The notes under the pieces are model-generated. The model ran no database searches. It was given only the letters and a program-made list of their open reading frames with translations, and was not told where the DNA came from. DNA of 64,000 nucleotides from Branchiostoma floridae. Taxonomy: Eukaryota; Chordata; Leptocardii; Amphioxiformes; Branchiostomatidae. A program made the translations under genes and the position numbers. Location of the stretch: positions 29,306,022 through 29,370,021 of the forward strand of contig NC_049980.1 of assembly GCF_000003815.2 (NCBI RefSeq), in the 5' to 3' direction. Positions 37,401 through 45,984 of this stretch are shown here, in pieces (positions within the stretch are counted from its first letter, which is position 1; the number at the start of each line of letters is the position of its first letter).

Positions 37401-40400
37401 GTTCCTTCCTGTGGGTAGGGCTGGAGCCAAGTGGCAAGGAGTGCATGCTTGGGGTTAAGGATACGGCATAAAACTTACCTAAATAAACGTACAAAATTAA
37501 CATATTTGCACAAGGTCTGCTGGACAGCGCCTCGCACTTGCCTTAAAAAACCAAAGCTGTTGCTTTCTTCTTTTGCGGTGATGAGTTTTGCGGCCTCTAC
37601 CTCTTGTTTGACACCTTTAACTGTTTCATGACCGAATCTGAAAACACACCTACTGAAGAACATGACAGGATGGAGGTACACATCTACCTTAGTGGGTTAG
37701 CCTTCTAGTGGTCCTATTTGGTTTAATTTATTTCTTTTTAGTTGTAGGTTTATTTTTAAGTGTAGCCAGTACAGTAAATTCTGGAATTGTATAGTTAACT
37801 CTTCTCTTGGCCCATGGACAAGACACTTAAGAAATTCCTAAATAAATTGCATGCACACAAATCCCTCCTTTATGAAACATCTGAATTGAAAACTACATTG
37901 TCGCCTCTCATAAGATCATCTAAGGTAGGTTGAGATGTTTTCTCTGCATTTTATATGATAGCATCTTCTGGTATATCATATGTATTTTCAATTCAAAGAG
38001 GCCATTCTTTTCATACAATAAAAATCAGCTGTTTGTTTTTAAGGGAATGGTTCTAAATTAATGACACTTTCCATCATTCCATCATGCTTTGCATAGGAAG
38101 TATCTCTAGAATACCTTACATTTAATCTCCAAGCAGATCCTACGGTAGCATAAGATAGTATCTAAAGCTGGCAGAGGAGTGAAGCTGGCTTAGGAGTGTG
38201 TTTCGCTACCGGGGCAAATGGACACCTCTTGGCTGACTTCACTCCTTGGCCATTTTGGTACTATTTTATGCCATTGTAGGATCTGCTTGGAGATTACCTT
38301 ACATTGGCCTCCATAGGTCAGTGCAGGCAACAAGTGATGGGGAACTGTGTAGTGGACATTGTATGCATCTGTCTGATTATCAAATGCTTGAACAATCTTA
38401 TGAAGGCCTTCTGCTACGTAGTGCACAACTAGCAATGCCCTGTCCAATTGTCTGAATCTTTATTATGGTACATGTATTTGTACGACTTATGCTTGTAGAC
38501 GGCTGCATCACTTGGCACCCAGAGAGATGGCAACAGCTTTGAACAATCACTACTCAGTTTGTTATAATATATGACTCTACTTGACTATACTGGAAGCTGG
38601 TGGTGGTCCATATCTGTCAGTCATTGTCTTGTATTCTTTTCCAATGTTCTCACGAAGCTGATCAGTCTGTATCACCCCTCCAATAGGAGTGGTATTGATC
38701 CAAATGTAGCAAACTGTAGAACAGGTAGGTGAGAAGTTTGGATCAATACACTTCAAAAACAGGGGTGGTCAGGCTGATCAGCTTCCTATGATATAAAGTA
38801 TATGCTTATTTGTCTGTCTTTCCATCTACCCTTGACACTCCCTCCCTGAAGAAAGCAGGCAAAAGCATGCATATGTGTCTATTTGTTTGTTTGTTTGGTT
38901 GGTTGTACCTTGCCTGCTTTTGCATGCTAAAGGAACCAAACACTTGGAGAGCAACTTGCATGCAGCTCTTAACACTTAAAACAATAAACTCACTCATGGC
39001 ACCATTTTATAAAAGCACACGCGGAAGCGTAATATATATATAAGATGCCAAGTTCTCACTTTGTGTATGTAATACAATATAATTGACTAACTGGCAGTTA
39101 TTGTTTTTCTCAGTGTAAGATGTTAATATGTTATTATAAACTGGAGGACCTGGAAATGAACATTGAACAGAATGAGAACAGTTGTTGAAAGCTTGCTTGG
39201 CTTTCACAATGTTACATCACACTTGCAGGTTTTCCATGGAACCCTTCCACATTGATGCGCTCATACAAGCCTGTTCACTGTTTGAACTACACATGCGCAA
39301 CATCAAAGATGATGTTTTTTACACAACCGTTGCTTTATTTCCACTGATGTTTCGATGACTGTCTGTAAGCAGCGACACCAATAGTGACAGTGCAATGTGA
39401 ACCAGTCAGAATTGCAGAGGATCGCTGAAACATGGGTTGATCTTGATATAAAGCAGCGGTTGTGCAAAAAGAGCCTCTTTATTCAGTTCTTGGCTACATG
39501 TCTCAGAGGCCTTCAACTTTGACATATTACCCACAATGCACATGCATAGTTCAGACCTCCATTTCTCCTAATTTTTCAATTCCACCCCAAAAATTTGAAG
39601 ATGAGTCCTTGAAATTCAGGTTTTCCAACAAGTGGTTTTGAGAGGTCTACCCTAATATGAATTCATCTTAACAGAGAAGGCTCTTGACATGGAGTAGCAT
39701 TTTTGCAATCATTGTTTCTCATTTTCAAGCTCAAAATTCATTCGGAATACCTCTATGTCTGTTTATATCCTTTTTACTGTCAATTATTTGCCTTATTTTC
39801 AAGTTTTTTTGCCCTGTCCTTTTTTTTTTTTCAAAGTCCACCAGCCTGCTTTCCTGCAGAAGCAACATAAGCCTTGCATTCCAGGCATTCTGTGGAAGGC
39901 AAACCATTATCTTCCCATCAACAACTTCCCTAATGTACCTGAACTGCAAGGTTACATTTTAGCTTGCTTTTTTGTGTGCAAAATGCTGGTAACAAAACTT
40001 CAAGCTCATAACCAGCATGGCCAAGAATGTGGCAGCAGCAGAAAAGAAAAGTTCCTTTGTGAACATGTGTCCAGCTAACCTTACCACTACTGACCCATTA
40101 ACACAAGCCATAGTGCAGCTCATTGCATATCATTGATAACTTCAGCCTCCATTCCCTCTAAACTATTGCCAAGTAGGCAACTTTTTCCATTGTTGTTTTT
40201 GATGCTAGCATTTCTATTGTAATGATAGACAGCATTTTTGTAAGTACTATTGATGCCCTTTTTGTAAAATGTGATATTCAAAAGTGTATGTTATAGATGC
40301 AATCATGTGTGGTTAAGCAAATGATACTTATGTAAGTTGTTGGCACTTCATTTGATTTTTTTACTTTTATGGATTTCACAACCTTTGTATATCCAAACCA

Positions 40401-40962
40401 GATATTTAAACTTTGAGCCTGAATCATTGCATGTTTGCAGATGTATCCACTTCTCAGAAGCGCTGGTTTAACTGTCTTGTTCTGCTCTCTTTGCCACTCA
40501 GAATGCAAGGAACCAAACTACCTCTTGGACGACATGTGCGTGAAAACCTGCCCCAATAGGTACTACCCATCAGACTCCAGCGACCAATCACAGAAAAGGA
40601 CTTGCGAGTCATGTGACAAGACCTGTCTGACCTGCTCTGGTGCACAGCCCTATCAGTGCCTTACCTGCGCCCCTCTCACCCACCTGTATAACAGCACCTG
40701 TTACCCCACCAGGCATCTTCCTCTCGACCAAGGGCCTTACCTTTTCTATGTGGCTGCTGTGTTCTTCTGCGTCCTAGCTGTCGTTCTCTTCTTTGTGATC
40801 TTCGGTGTCTTGCACATGAGGACCAACAGTCAGTGCTGCTTTAAGGAGGAGGTGCAGTATGTGGACTTGAACGGGCTCGGGCAGAAAGATCGCAACGGCC
40901 TGATCACCGAGGGAGAGATGTTCCTCAGCAGCGACGAAGAAGACTTGTACAGTCGAGACTGA
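13404..40962 (+). CDS. FURIN: Furin-family proprotein convertase (kexin-like serine protease)
   Basis: Constant coding exons: 13404-13583, 24367-24465, 24813-24920, 25360-25488, 26440-26516, 27039-27300, 27734-27946, 28999-29099, 29578-29681, 30182-30299, 31995-32180, 32885-33003, 33679-33801, 40502-40962. All phases join, giving 759 residues; with both optional linker exons, 868. The order is signal peptide, pro-domain, S8 protease domain, P domain, Cys-rich segment, membrane span and cytoplasmic tail. The family cleaves secretory precursors after basic motifs in the trans-Golgi network, cell surface and endosomes. Length and tail signals fit furin best (human furin 794 residues). A PC5/PC6-type name is possible, because invertebrate chordate members precede or blur these splits and I cannot run a tree. 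Confidence 0.93.
13700..13998 (+). repeat. Minisatellite in convertase intron 1
   Basis: Five copies of a unit of 56-63 bp, each starting TTTGTCTGGGAA and running through TTTGTTGTAAAAAAGTTTG and GTCAGCTTG. Copies begin near 13709, 13772, 13829, 13887 and 13943. No coding potential. Confidence 0.85.
16044..16142. mobile_element. Short inverted-repeat element
   Basis: The left end TAGCCTAGTTACCAGACCC is matched by the reverse complement of GGGTCTGGTATCCAGGCTA at the right. A second inverted pair, CGTGTTGGGCCAACACG, forms the centre. About 99 bp, hairpin-forming. Confidence 0.6.
18090..18292 (+). mobile_element. Probable truncated LINE 3' end
   Basis: An ATT-rich stretch leads to TACGGGAGGCAACTCAAAG, then TTTGTGGCAAAGTTCAAAT and a short (AAAT)n tail ending near 18290. 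This resembles 3' untranslated ends of CR1-like LINEs in marine chordates; the assignment is from recollected style only. Confidence 0.35.
19994..20205. mobile_element. MITE-like element, TACTGTAAATGCA family, copy 1
   Basis: Left end TACTGTAAATGCATTTAGG, right end TTTCTGCATTTACAGTA, with inner inverted arms rich in TTCGCGGT / ACCGCGAA. About 212 bp. A second copy lies at 27952-28148. Confidence 0.8.
20500..20625 (+). repeat. Dispersed repeat with AAATATCTAGGTGC core
   Basis: The block CACAAATATCTAGG...GTCAAAAATGAGGTGTACACA recurs near 24070-24170 (ACAAATATCTAGGTGCG...GTCAAAAATCAGGTGCACAC) and near 31190-31290 (ACAAATATCTAAGTGCACC). Boundaries and class are unknown. Confidence 0.45.
23011..23095. 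repeat. Near-perfect 85-bp palindrome
   Basis: Arms of about 42 bp run from TAGTACCTGAAAGGTAGAGG to its reverse complement, meeting at GCTACAGTAGC, with two unpaired positions. It is a pure hairpin with essentially no loop, in convertase intron 1. Confidence 0.9.
23732..23909. mobile_element. MITE-like element, CTCCAAGCAGATCCTA family, copy 1
   Basis: Ends are ACTCCAAGCAGATCCTACAG and GGATCTACTTGGAG. Internal landmarks include AGTATCAAAAGCTGGCAGAG and CCAGCTTTGATACTATCTTA, which are inverted with respect to one another. Related copies lie at 38124, 44984, 50796 and 54964. Confidence 0.8.
24060..24170 (+). repeat. Dispersed repeat with AAATATCTAGGTGC core, copy 2
   Basis: Shares ACAAATATCTAGGTGCG, GTCAAAAATCAGGTGCACAC and a CAATTTTGGGTGCA block with the copies near 20500 and 31190. 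Class unknown. Confidence 0.45.
25556..25766. mobile_element. Inverted-end element, GGCTGTCTCCAG family, copy 1
   Basis: Left end GGCTGTCTCCAGGACCCTTCC; right part AACAATGAGTGGGACAGA ... AGCTGGAGACAGAGC. Both ends recur at 42686-42960, with the internal CTCCATCCGTCCC-like and GAGTGGGAC blocks in the same order. Lies in convertase intron 4. Confidence 0.6.
25767..26439. other. Rest of convertase intron 4
   Basis: I see no exon, RNA gene or structured repeat here. Confidence 0.5.
26615..26775 (+). repeat. tRNA-derived SINE-like element
   Basis: A tRNA-like head is visible: TGGTCTTCTGGTTAGAGTTG (A-box region) and TAGGTTCAAATCCC (B box), with an anticodon-arm-sized spacer. It is followed by GTGCCCTTGTCAAAGATACA, TTACACATATACTTCCTCA. 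This order of blocks is typical of invertebrate tRNA SINEs. No CCA end or tRNA gene context. Confidence 0.55.
27301..27733 (+). other. Convertase intron 6
   Basis: Nothing beyond simple GT-rich sequence just before the acceptor; no repeat or exon seen. Confidence 0.5.
27952..28148. mobile_element. MITE-like element, TACTGTAAATGCA family, copy 2, abutting a splice donor
   Basis: Ends TACTGTAAATGCATTTGAG and TTTCTGCATTTACAGTA with inverted TTCGCGGT-type arms, about 197 bp. The first base is intron position +6 of convertase intron 7 (exon ends 27946, donor GTGAGT), so the element supplies the last donor base. Confidence 0.85.
28149..28998 (+). other. Rest of convertase intron 7
   Basis: AT-rich. 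A block GAGGATTTACTTCCGGATGT TTCGAGTGATGTCC near 28211-28250 resembles a repeat end but I cannot define it. The 126-codon minus-strand ORF at 28647-29027 is low-complexity and overlaps the real exon 8, so it is not counted. Confidence 0.4.
29753..30181 (+). repeat. Tandem duplication of the acceptor region of convertase intron 9
   Basis: AGAGATGTG...CCAAAATCAAGTT...CATAGACTAGAAAC...TTTCTAATTCTC occurs at 29755 and again at 30048 (offset 293). Both copies end in a pyrimidine tract and acceptor: CTCTTCTGTTGTTTGCC...TACTGCAG at 29979 and CACTTCTGTTATTTGTCC...CTACAG at 30181. Only the second is followed by exon 10 sequence. Confidence 0.8.
30581..31092. mobile_element. 512-bp terminal-inverted-repeat element
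   Basis: The left end TTAAAGGGTCATTCCACTCC is the inverted copy of GGAGTGGAATGCCCCTTTAA at the right; the inverted match continues inward (CACACGGGAGT / ACTCCCTTCTG). The interior has no long ORF, so it is non-autonomous. Lies in convertase intron 10. Confidence 0.8.
31190..31300 (+). repeat. Dispersed repeat with AAATATCTAGGTGC core, copy 3
   Basis: ACACAAATATCTAAGTGCAC, TAGGTGCACAGCTCAAATTT and TGGGTGCTCATAAG follow the order seen near 24060. Confidence 0.4.
31441..31994 (+). repeat. Three tandem pseudo-copies of convertase exon 11 acceptor and 5' part
   Basis: Acceptor-like AG sites at 31474, 31658 and 31826 are each followed by TTCCATCCCTGCCTCCAAC and the next 40-50 bases of exon 11, exactly as at the real exon start 31995. 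Spacing is 184, 168 and 168 bp. Each copy then runs into a shared intron block (TTTAGATAGTCCAAAAGGAA) instead of the rest of the exon. In the exon frame, copies 2 and 3 read to an in-frame TAG after NKDKV. Copy 1 begins after a C homopolymer of over 20 bases. Confidence 0.92.
32181..32884 (+). other. Convertase intron 11
   Basis: Contains imperfect direct repeats: TCTGATGATTCTCTATA near 32189 and 32504, TATAGCCTCCTTCAC at two sites, and AATTATGCACTTTCTAA near 32275 and 32388. No exon is seen. Confidence 0.5.
33344..33425 (-). mobile_element. Possible LINE 3' tail, minus strand
   Basis: Read on the minus strand, CCAGGGATCTTTGAAAACCG ... TACATGTATCCTGGTTAG leads to an A-rich AAATAAACAAAC tail. 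This is the look of a 3' end of a LINE; no coding part remains. Confidence 0.3.
33802..36290 (+). other. Convertase intron 13, 5' part
   Basis: AT-rich intron with no recognised exon or structured repeat. Short C tract at 35416-35427. ORFs of about 60-106 codons lack splice context or motifs. Confidence 0.5.
36291..36409 (+). CDS. Candidate alternative terminal exon of the convertase
   Basis: Preceded by a good pyrimidine tract and acceptor (TGTCTCCTGCCCCGACAG). Joined to phase 1 of exon 13 it reads in frame [20 protein letters not shown] and on through [19 protein letters not shown] to a TAG at 36407. This would replace the Cys-rich segment, membrane span and tail with a 39-residue hydrophobic, four-Cys end. 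No internal donor keeps the frame. It could also be intron noise with a chance acceptor; transcript evidence is needed to decide. Confidence 0.3.
36873..37040 (+). CDS. Optional convertase linker exon A (Ser/Thr/Pro-rich)
   Basis: Acceptor CCTTGCCAG and donor GTAGGC flank 168 nt, phase 1 at both ends, so inclusion or skipping keeps the frame between exon 13 and the last exon. It encodes 56 residues rich in Thr, Ser, Pro and Lys ([20 protein letters not shown], then [13 protein letters not shown]). The composition suggests an O-glycosylated stalk between the P domain and Cys-rich segment. It is a near-copy of exon B 362 bp downstream. It may be constitutive, alternative or mutually exclusive. 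Confidence 0.65.
37235..37393 (+). CDS. Optional convertase linker exon B, tandem copy of exon A
   Basis: 159 nt, phase 1-1, acceptor CCTCGCCAG and donor GTAGGC. It encodes [20 protein letters not shown] then [13 protein letters not shown], clearly homologous to exon A, with one run of over 20 nt nearly unchanged. Flanking intron bases (CCGATAC before the acceptor, GTAGGCTGTT at the donor) are also duplicated, so the unit copied was exon plus both splice sites. The open frame and kept phase suggest selection on coding use. Confidence 0.65.
38124..38295. mobile_element. MITE-like element, CTCCAAGCAGATCCTA family, copy 2
   Basis: Ends AATCTCCAAGCAGATCCTAC and GTAGGATCTGCTTGGAGATT, perfectly inverted over about 20 bp. 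The internal order AAGCTGGCAGAGGAGTGAAG ... CACTCCTTGGCC matches copy 1. Confidence 0.88.
38654..38785. mobile_element. Short inverted-repeat element, GAAGCTGATCAG ends
   Basis: Left GAAGCTGATCAGTCTG, right CAGGCTGATCAGCTTC, with inner inverted GTATTGATCCAAA / TTTGGATCAATAC. About 132 bp. Confidence 0.65.
39316..39470. mobile_element. Short inverted-repeat element, TTTTTACACAACCG ends
   Basis: Left TTTTTACACAACCGTTGCTT and right AAGCAGCGGTTGTGCAAAAA are inverted copies; GATGTTTCGATGA and the inverse of ATCGCTGAAACATG continue the arms. About 155 bp. Confidence 0.65.
40502..40962 (+). other. Convertase last exon: Cys-rich segment, membrane span, sorting tail
   Basis: Joined in phase 1 it gives Glu607 then 152 residues to TGA. 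Ten Cys form one furin-type Cys-rich repeat ([21 protein letters not shown]). A hydrophobic span (about 686-710, [20 protein letters not shown]) is followed by a short cytoplasmic tail with adjacent Cys (possible palmitoylation), YVDL at 726-729 (Y-x-x-hydrophobic endocytosis signal) and SSDEED at 749-754 (acidic cluster with casein-kinase-2-type serines). Human furin has the same pair of signal types (YKGL, SDSEEDE). This predicts trans-Golgi/endosome cycling. Confidence 0.9.
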
Positions 40963-41724
40963 GGAAGGAGCAACCCTGAAACTGTTGTGGCTGCTTATGT
41001 CAAGGATTTATGTGAAATTATCACTGACACAAGCAGGAAAATCTTATGAAATTACAAACAATGGATCATTCTGTCTGTATTTATAAATGGGTTCCCTTGT
41101 ATTTTAGGACAAGTGATGAAATTATGGATATTTATATGTAAATATCTGGTACCACGTTGTTTGGGGGTGGGAATGGAAGTGATGCAGCTATGCGTGACAT
41201 AGAAGAATATGAAGCATATTTTCTGTCCTGAACTGTGATTGTGCCTTTGTTTCTACACATTTCATTGATTGAAATCAGCTTATGTCATAACTTTAAAATG
41301 TTTTTGCGAGATTCTATAGAGCTGTGTGGATAGAAAGAATCAGATAGCTACTCTTACCTATACCAAGACAAAAGGGAAGTGTCCTTGTTTTATTAAGCCT
41401 GATGAACAAATGTAGGTATACCTGGAAAACTATAGAATATGTTGTGCAATATCTTCAATAGCACCAATACTGCATTATACACAAAATAGTCATTTTGTAA
41501 GGAAGGAATACAATAACAGGGAAGTTAGAGCAGAATGTGAATGCAATTTGGTTAAATCAGACATGAACTGAACTAAACTGAACTGAACAGACATAGCTCT
41601 CAATAGAATTGTATGCCAGAAATCTATTAGGGGGCTTTTGAACAAATGGCGTGTCCAAAAAAATTGTGCAGCTCAACTTCATTACTTGAGAACAATCAGA
41701 TGATTTTTAGGGTTCCCTCTAAGT

Positions 41725-41899
41725 CTAAGTTAACGACGTGGTCACGTTTGCCGTATGATTTTGTTGCCCTTGAATTTTGAGGAGGCCAAGACAGAACCAA
41801 CAAGGATCTTAGACAGTTCAATTTTGTACGATACCTGCACGACTGTGCTGAGAATTCAATCGTGCGATGATCGTACGACGAATATGACCAGGTCCTTAG
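41725..41899. mobile_element. Inverted-repeat element with CTAAG ends
   Basis: Left CTAAGTTAACGACGTGGTCA, right TGACCAGGTCCTTAG plus inner ATCGTACGACGAATA pairing with CGTATGAT. Arms are imperfect, about 175 bp. Confidence 0.5.
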
Positions 41900-42685
41900 T
41901 CATTACAAGATAAAAGTATGCTTATGATTGTATAAGTCTGCCATACTCAGTTTCCCTGACCCTATATTAGGACATGGGTGCTTTTGCATAGTTGTTAATG
42001 GTGTTGTGAAGGAAGATACAGCACAAGTCCTTGTGACCAAATAGATACCTTCAGAGAAGGCATACAATAAGATGGTAATGGCTGTACAAATCCAGTTGCT
42101 TGTAACTTGGTCCATGAGGAGTAAGTAAGAGAAAGGGGTCGGTGGGTGGTACCTATATGAGGTAGATAAATATATCAGGTTGTTAGTGATACATGTTTTG
42201 TGTAAGAAACGGTTTATCAGAGAGAGTTAAGGTCTTGTATTTTCTATTGCATGAATATGGAGTTTCGAAGCTCCCAAATCGACAAAATTTTTGGCCCTTC
42301 GTGTATGATTGTTAAAAAAAGTTACATCCAAAGATGCGAGATTAGTATATGCTGTTATATCATGGTGGAAAATTTGTGAGAGAAGGGAAAGTTATTATAT
42401 AGATGGAGTGGTAGTACTGTAGACATATATTGTACAGGTACAAAAGACTGTAGCTCTGCCATAGAGTAGGAGGGAACCTGTACCAATGCTGTAGATAGCA
42501 AAATGAATGGAGACAATTCCATTTTGTACCAAAGAATTGGATTATTTTTGATAAAAGATCCATGGTGCAGTCTTTGATCTTGTACTGTTACGTTATAGCT
42601 TGTATGCTTCAGTGATGCTTGTAAATATACAGGACTAATAAAATCCCTGAGACGTAGACGAGCATGTTTCCACTTACATAGAGGC

Positions 42686-42960
42686 AGGGCTGTCTCCAGC
42701 ACCCGTCCCTCCATCTTGGGGTGGAAGTCTTCTTGTTCAGATAGAAAAAATTCACTCCATCGAGACATAACATTTCAACTTTATGACATATATTTTTTTT
42801 TTTGTAAATTCTACTTGAATCAAATTTTCTCTTTTCCTAGGCAATGCCCAAAAAAATAGTCATGAAAGTTAAGGCCTGTAATTCACATGCCACCCCCATA
42901 CACACACAAACACACACAACAATGAGTGGGACGGACACATAAAGAGCTGGAGACAGTCCT
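42686..42960. mobile_element. Inverted-end element, GGCTGTCTCCAG family, copy 2
   Basis: Left GGCTGTCTCCAGCACCCGTC, right AACAATGAGTGGGACGGACA ... GAGCTGGAGACAGTCC. Matches copy 1 at 25556 in end sequences and block order. Confidence 0.6.
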
Positions 42961-43120
42961 GCTAGTGGTGCCAACAGTGATGCTCATTCCTATGGAGTGA
43001 ATTGCTGACGAATCTTGACTGATTTTTACTTCATAAAACTCAAAAAGCTAAGGTTGTGTCTAAGGCTAGAAACAGATTTTATTGTTGAGTGCAGGTCCTG
43101 TAATCCTTTCATTGCAGGGG

Positions 43121-43339
43121 TAACGCTAGTTTACCTTTGTCCGCCGGGTAACCTATATCCGTTATTTTTAAAAACAGCATCATTTTTTTCAGGAAGAGGG
43201 TGCACAGTGGTTTCAGATTGTAATGTTCAAATATTGTAGTTTGCAACCACCGCTTGTTGACTTCATATAACTAAATATGCTGGGTTTTTTTAAGACAACA
43301 GATATAGGTTACTCAACGGATAAAGGTGAACTACCATTA
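43121..43339. mobile_element. MITE-like element, TAACGCTAGTTCACC family, copy 1
   Basis: Left TAACGCTAGTTTACCTTTGT, right GATAAAGGTGAACTACCATT ending in TA. The inner GGGTAACCTATATCCGTT pairs inversely with ATATAGGTTACTCAACGGA. TA at both ends could be a target duplication. Confidence 0.78.
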
Positions 43340-43466
43340 CATACCACAGTTTCAATATTTGTAGATATTAAATCCCTCTGACAATATCCTTACGGTCTTT
43401 CTGATTGAATCCACTTTTATGGCCATTGCGGTTGTGAGTTCAGCCCGAGCTTATGCCATAACCTAA

Positions 43467-43634
43467 GGCCTAAGAAAAATAAATGTTGTGTTTCAATCAT
43501 GGTAAGAAGTAAAAGTAGGGTCAAATATTCTTGTCCCTTTCCAATGTTTGACCAAAGTAAGGTAAGGCCGGTAGATCTTTACTAGGATCGGCCTTCTTAC
43601 TTACTAGAAACACAACATTTTTTCGACCTAGGCC
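43467..43634. mobile_element. Inverted-repeat element with GGCCTA ends
   Basis: Left GGCCTAAGAAAAATAAATGT TGTGTTTC is matched by inverted GAAACACAACATTTTTTCGA CCTAGGCC on the right; inner GTAAGAAGTA / TTCTTACTTAC also pair. Confidence 0.6.
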
Positions 43635-44365
43635 TAATTATAAAATGTACAGACGTTTCCAAAGATGGGTCTAGAGGGGCAAAAGTTTCTATTTCTGAGA
43701 ATGATTTGTAAACAGATATGCACCTCTCTCTGCATTTTGGTTAATTGTAGCATTGGTAAGTACAGCTGGAGGTCAGTATTACATGTCAGTTGGTTTAGTC
43801 TCTATGGTGTAAAAGCAAATGCTGTAAAATCAGCTGTGGTGGGAAATGAGGTGTAAAAAATATTGTATTTCCCATAGAAATGAATAATGCACGTACGTAT
43901 ACTTTTTATTTTACCGTTCATACTGAGGAGCGAACATACTGGACACTTTTGGTTGTGGCATGTCATTATAGCTTTCTTAACAAAAATTATTCTTTTTGAG
44001 GAGATGTAGAACTATAGGCAGTGTTGCCTGCTTGCATCATCTGTTTTTCTTTAGACTTTATTTTTATTTAAATTGTTACTTTAGCAATTGTTGCTTCTCA
44101 CTGCTAACCAAGGTTTAACCATACTTCATTGTGATTTACCTTATCATTGTTATTGTTTATTCTGGATAAATATGCAAGGGTTATGTCATTCTGATGATGT
44201 TACATTTTATTTTATTTGCCTATTTTTTAAAAATGATATGATTTTTTTCTTGACGTTGTCAGGGAGTGCACTATCTGTGTGTCAACAGCATAATTCATGG
44301 ATATGTCATTTTAACTATGCATGATGTACACATTTGTGAAGACCCCAAGTCATGTAGTATCACTG

Positions 44366-44591
44366 ATTTCCACTATGGAGACTATAATCGCTGAGAGACT
44401 GATACACGACCAAATATTTGAGGACTTCTCGGCGAGTTTCATAGAAATTTTTTTTACCTTTTGAGTGGTTCGTTCATTGTGTTTAAGTCCTATTACTTCA
44501 TGTATTATCTTCCAATTATAAAGTTAAGGGTAACGTAAATCAAATTTTGGTCGGTGATCATCTCTCGGTGATATGTGTCTAATGGAAAGGG
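44366..44591. mobile_element. Inverted-repeat element, CGACCAAA arms
   Basis: Left arm TTTCCACTATGGAGACTATA ... CGCTGAGAGACTGATACACG ACCAAA pairs imperfectly with right arm TTTTGGTCGGTGATCATCTC TCGGTGATATGTGTCTAATG GAAA. About 225 bp. Confidence 0.5.
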
Positions 44592-44983
44592 GCCTAAGAG
44601 AAGTCGTATGATGTCTTACATTTGATCATACACAAGGCCATTTCATATCTAGTTTAACTATTCTCAAGCTGAATGTTTCATTTTTATTTCTAGTGTAGAT
44701 TGCAAGCACTCTGTTGGCAATAAAGAATTCTTTCTGTTCGTCAGACATCTTTTTCCTCGGAATGTCATTTGTTGAATCACCCTATAGAGGCTATTGATAT
44801 GCTGCACTTTTTGTATGATTATGATTATGCAGCAAAAAAATTGCTGATTTATTGGCAGAATGGGTCAGCATCAAATATACATAAGTACTCTTTAAGTAAA
44901 CTTCTTTAAGTAGATTTTCACAGGAACTGAATTTTTGACAGAAAGTGTGTTTTGATCGCGTTTGGGACAATTCTATACATAGT

Positions 44984-45096
44984 AATCTCCAAGCAAATCT
45001 CTCGGTAGCAAAGACGACTGGCCCCGAGGGTCAGTAGAACAGTGGTTAGCCTGTTGGGTATTGTATTTGCCCCCCCTACAGATCTGCTTGGATATT
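44984..45096. mobile_element. MITE-like element, CTCCAAGCAGATCCTA family, copy 3 (degenerate)
   Basis: Left AATCTCCAAGCAAATCTCTC, right AGATCTGCTTGGATATT. The interior differs from other copies, so it is related at the ends only. Confidence 0.55.
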
Positions 45097-45109
45097 GCTA
45101 CAGTAGTTA

Positions 45110-45310
45110 AAAAGTTACACCCTTCCTGTGCCAGATGGGGCATAGGGCGGCGCCCATCTCTGTTTCCTTAGCCCTAGGCCACACAACGCAATCACTACAG
45201 CAGCATGTACCATTTTTTTAAAAAGTCTTAGGTATGACTCGGCTGGGTATCGAACTCACGACCTACCGAATGCAAGGCGAACACTCTACCCACTAGGCCA
45301 TTGCTACAGT
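45110..45310 (-). repeat. tRNA-headed SINE, minus strand
   Basis: On the minus strand TGGCCTAGTGGGTAGAGTGT is a good A-box region and GTGAGTTCGATACCC a good B box, with a correctly sized spacer. The body GTGATTGCGTTGTGTGGCC ... AACAGAGATGGGCGCCGCCC ... CATCTGGCACAGGAAGGG matches 9930-10050. The lack of a complementary acceptor stem argues against a functional tRNA gene. Confidence 0.65.
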
Positions 45311-45984
45311 AGTAGCACATTGGAAATGCAGACTCCCAACTTAATGAATTCCCAATGGAGGGGTCACCAAGAAAATAAAGCTGCCACAAATATTTCAAGA
45401 TTTACAGTAGTATGCTGGAAAAGGGGAATAAATGAGCAGGATTTTCCTTTAACCTATGGAGGGTTTTTTAATGTCTTGGTTTGTATTTGAATAATAGTAA
45501 AGCTTTGATGTACCAGCAATTTCTGTTTTCATTTACTCAGAAAAACACTACATAGTATGCATAACTGTTTTGTGGGATCTTTAGAGTAAGCAAAAACACA
45601 AAAAAGTGCAAATGAATATTTATTTAGATATTGCTCTTCCCCATACCAGGTCTTCCACATTAACAATGACATACATAAAAGTAGCTGATAAATACCTTTG
45701 AATACATGTACATGTATCTATATTATATTATGTGTGATGTCTTCATAAAATGCGAGTGGTTGCATTGAGACCGTATTGCATTTGAACATGCATACCTACA
45801 CTGTTATATTGCATTGTATTGAATGATAATGTAATCCACGTGAAAAGTTTGCATTGCTTTGTTTGGACCCTGTTCACTGGCAGAACAAAGCTAAAAGGCA
45901 CATGTGTATTTGTCTACCTTTCTAACAATATCAATATACACAATGCTAAGCCAGAACATTTTTGCATTGATACAGATAAGTGTA
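45311..45984. other. Intergenic DNA between converging genes
   Basis: AT-rich, no recognised gene or structured repeat. Confidence 0.5.

Larger units (their letters stand above)
37394..40501 (+). other. Last convertase intron
   Basis: Contains inverted-repeat elements at 38124, 38654 and 39316. An additional acceptor-like TTTGCAG lies at 40440 but joins in the wrong frame. No further exon recognised. Confidence 0.5.
40963..44740 (+). other. 3' region of the convertase, with candidate poly(A) signals
   Basis: AATAAA occurs at 42637-42642 (ACTAATAAAATCCC) and at 44719-44724 (GGCAATAAAGAATTC followed by a TTTCTGTTCG-type downstream region). Either could end the transcript. The stretch also contains inverted-repeat elements listed separately; no ORF of interest. 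Confidence 0.35.

Noticed and set aside
40435-40501. Extension of the last convertase exon upstream through [12 protein letters not shown]
   Set aside because: The acceptor at 40440 joins exon 13 in the wrong frame; the acceptor at 40501 gives the correct phase and a family-like ECKEPNYLL start.
45235-45305. A functional tRNA gene on the minus strand (also 26620-26690 plus strand)
   Set aside because: A and B boxes are present but I see no paired acceptor stem, and SINE body sequence follows.
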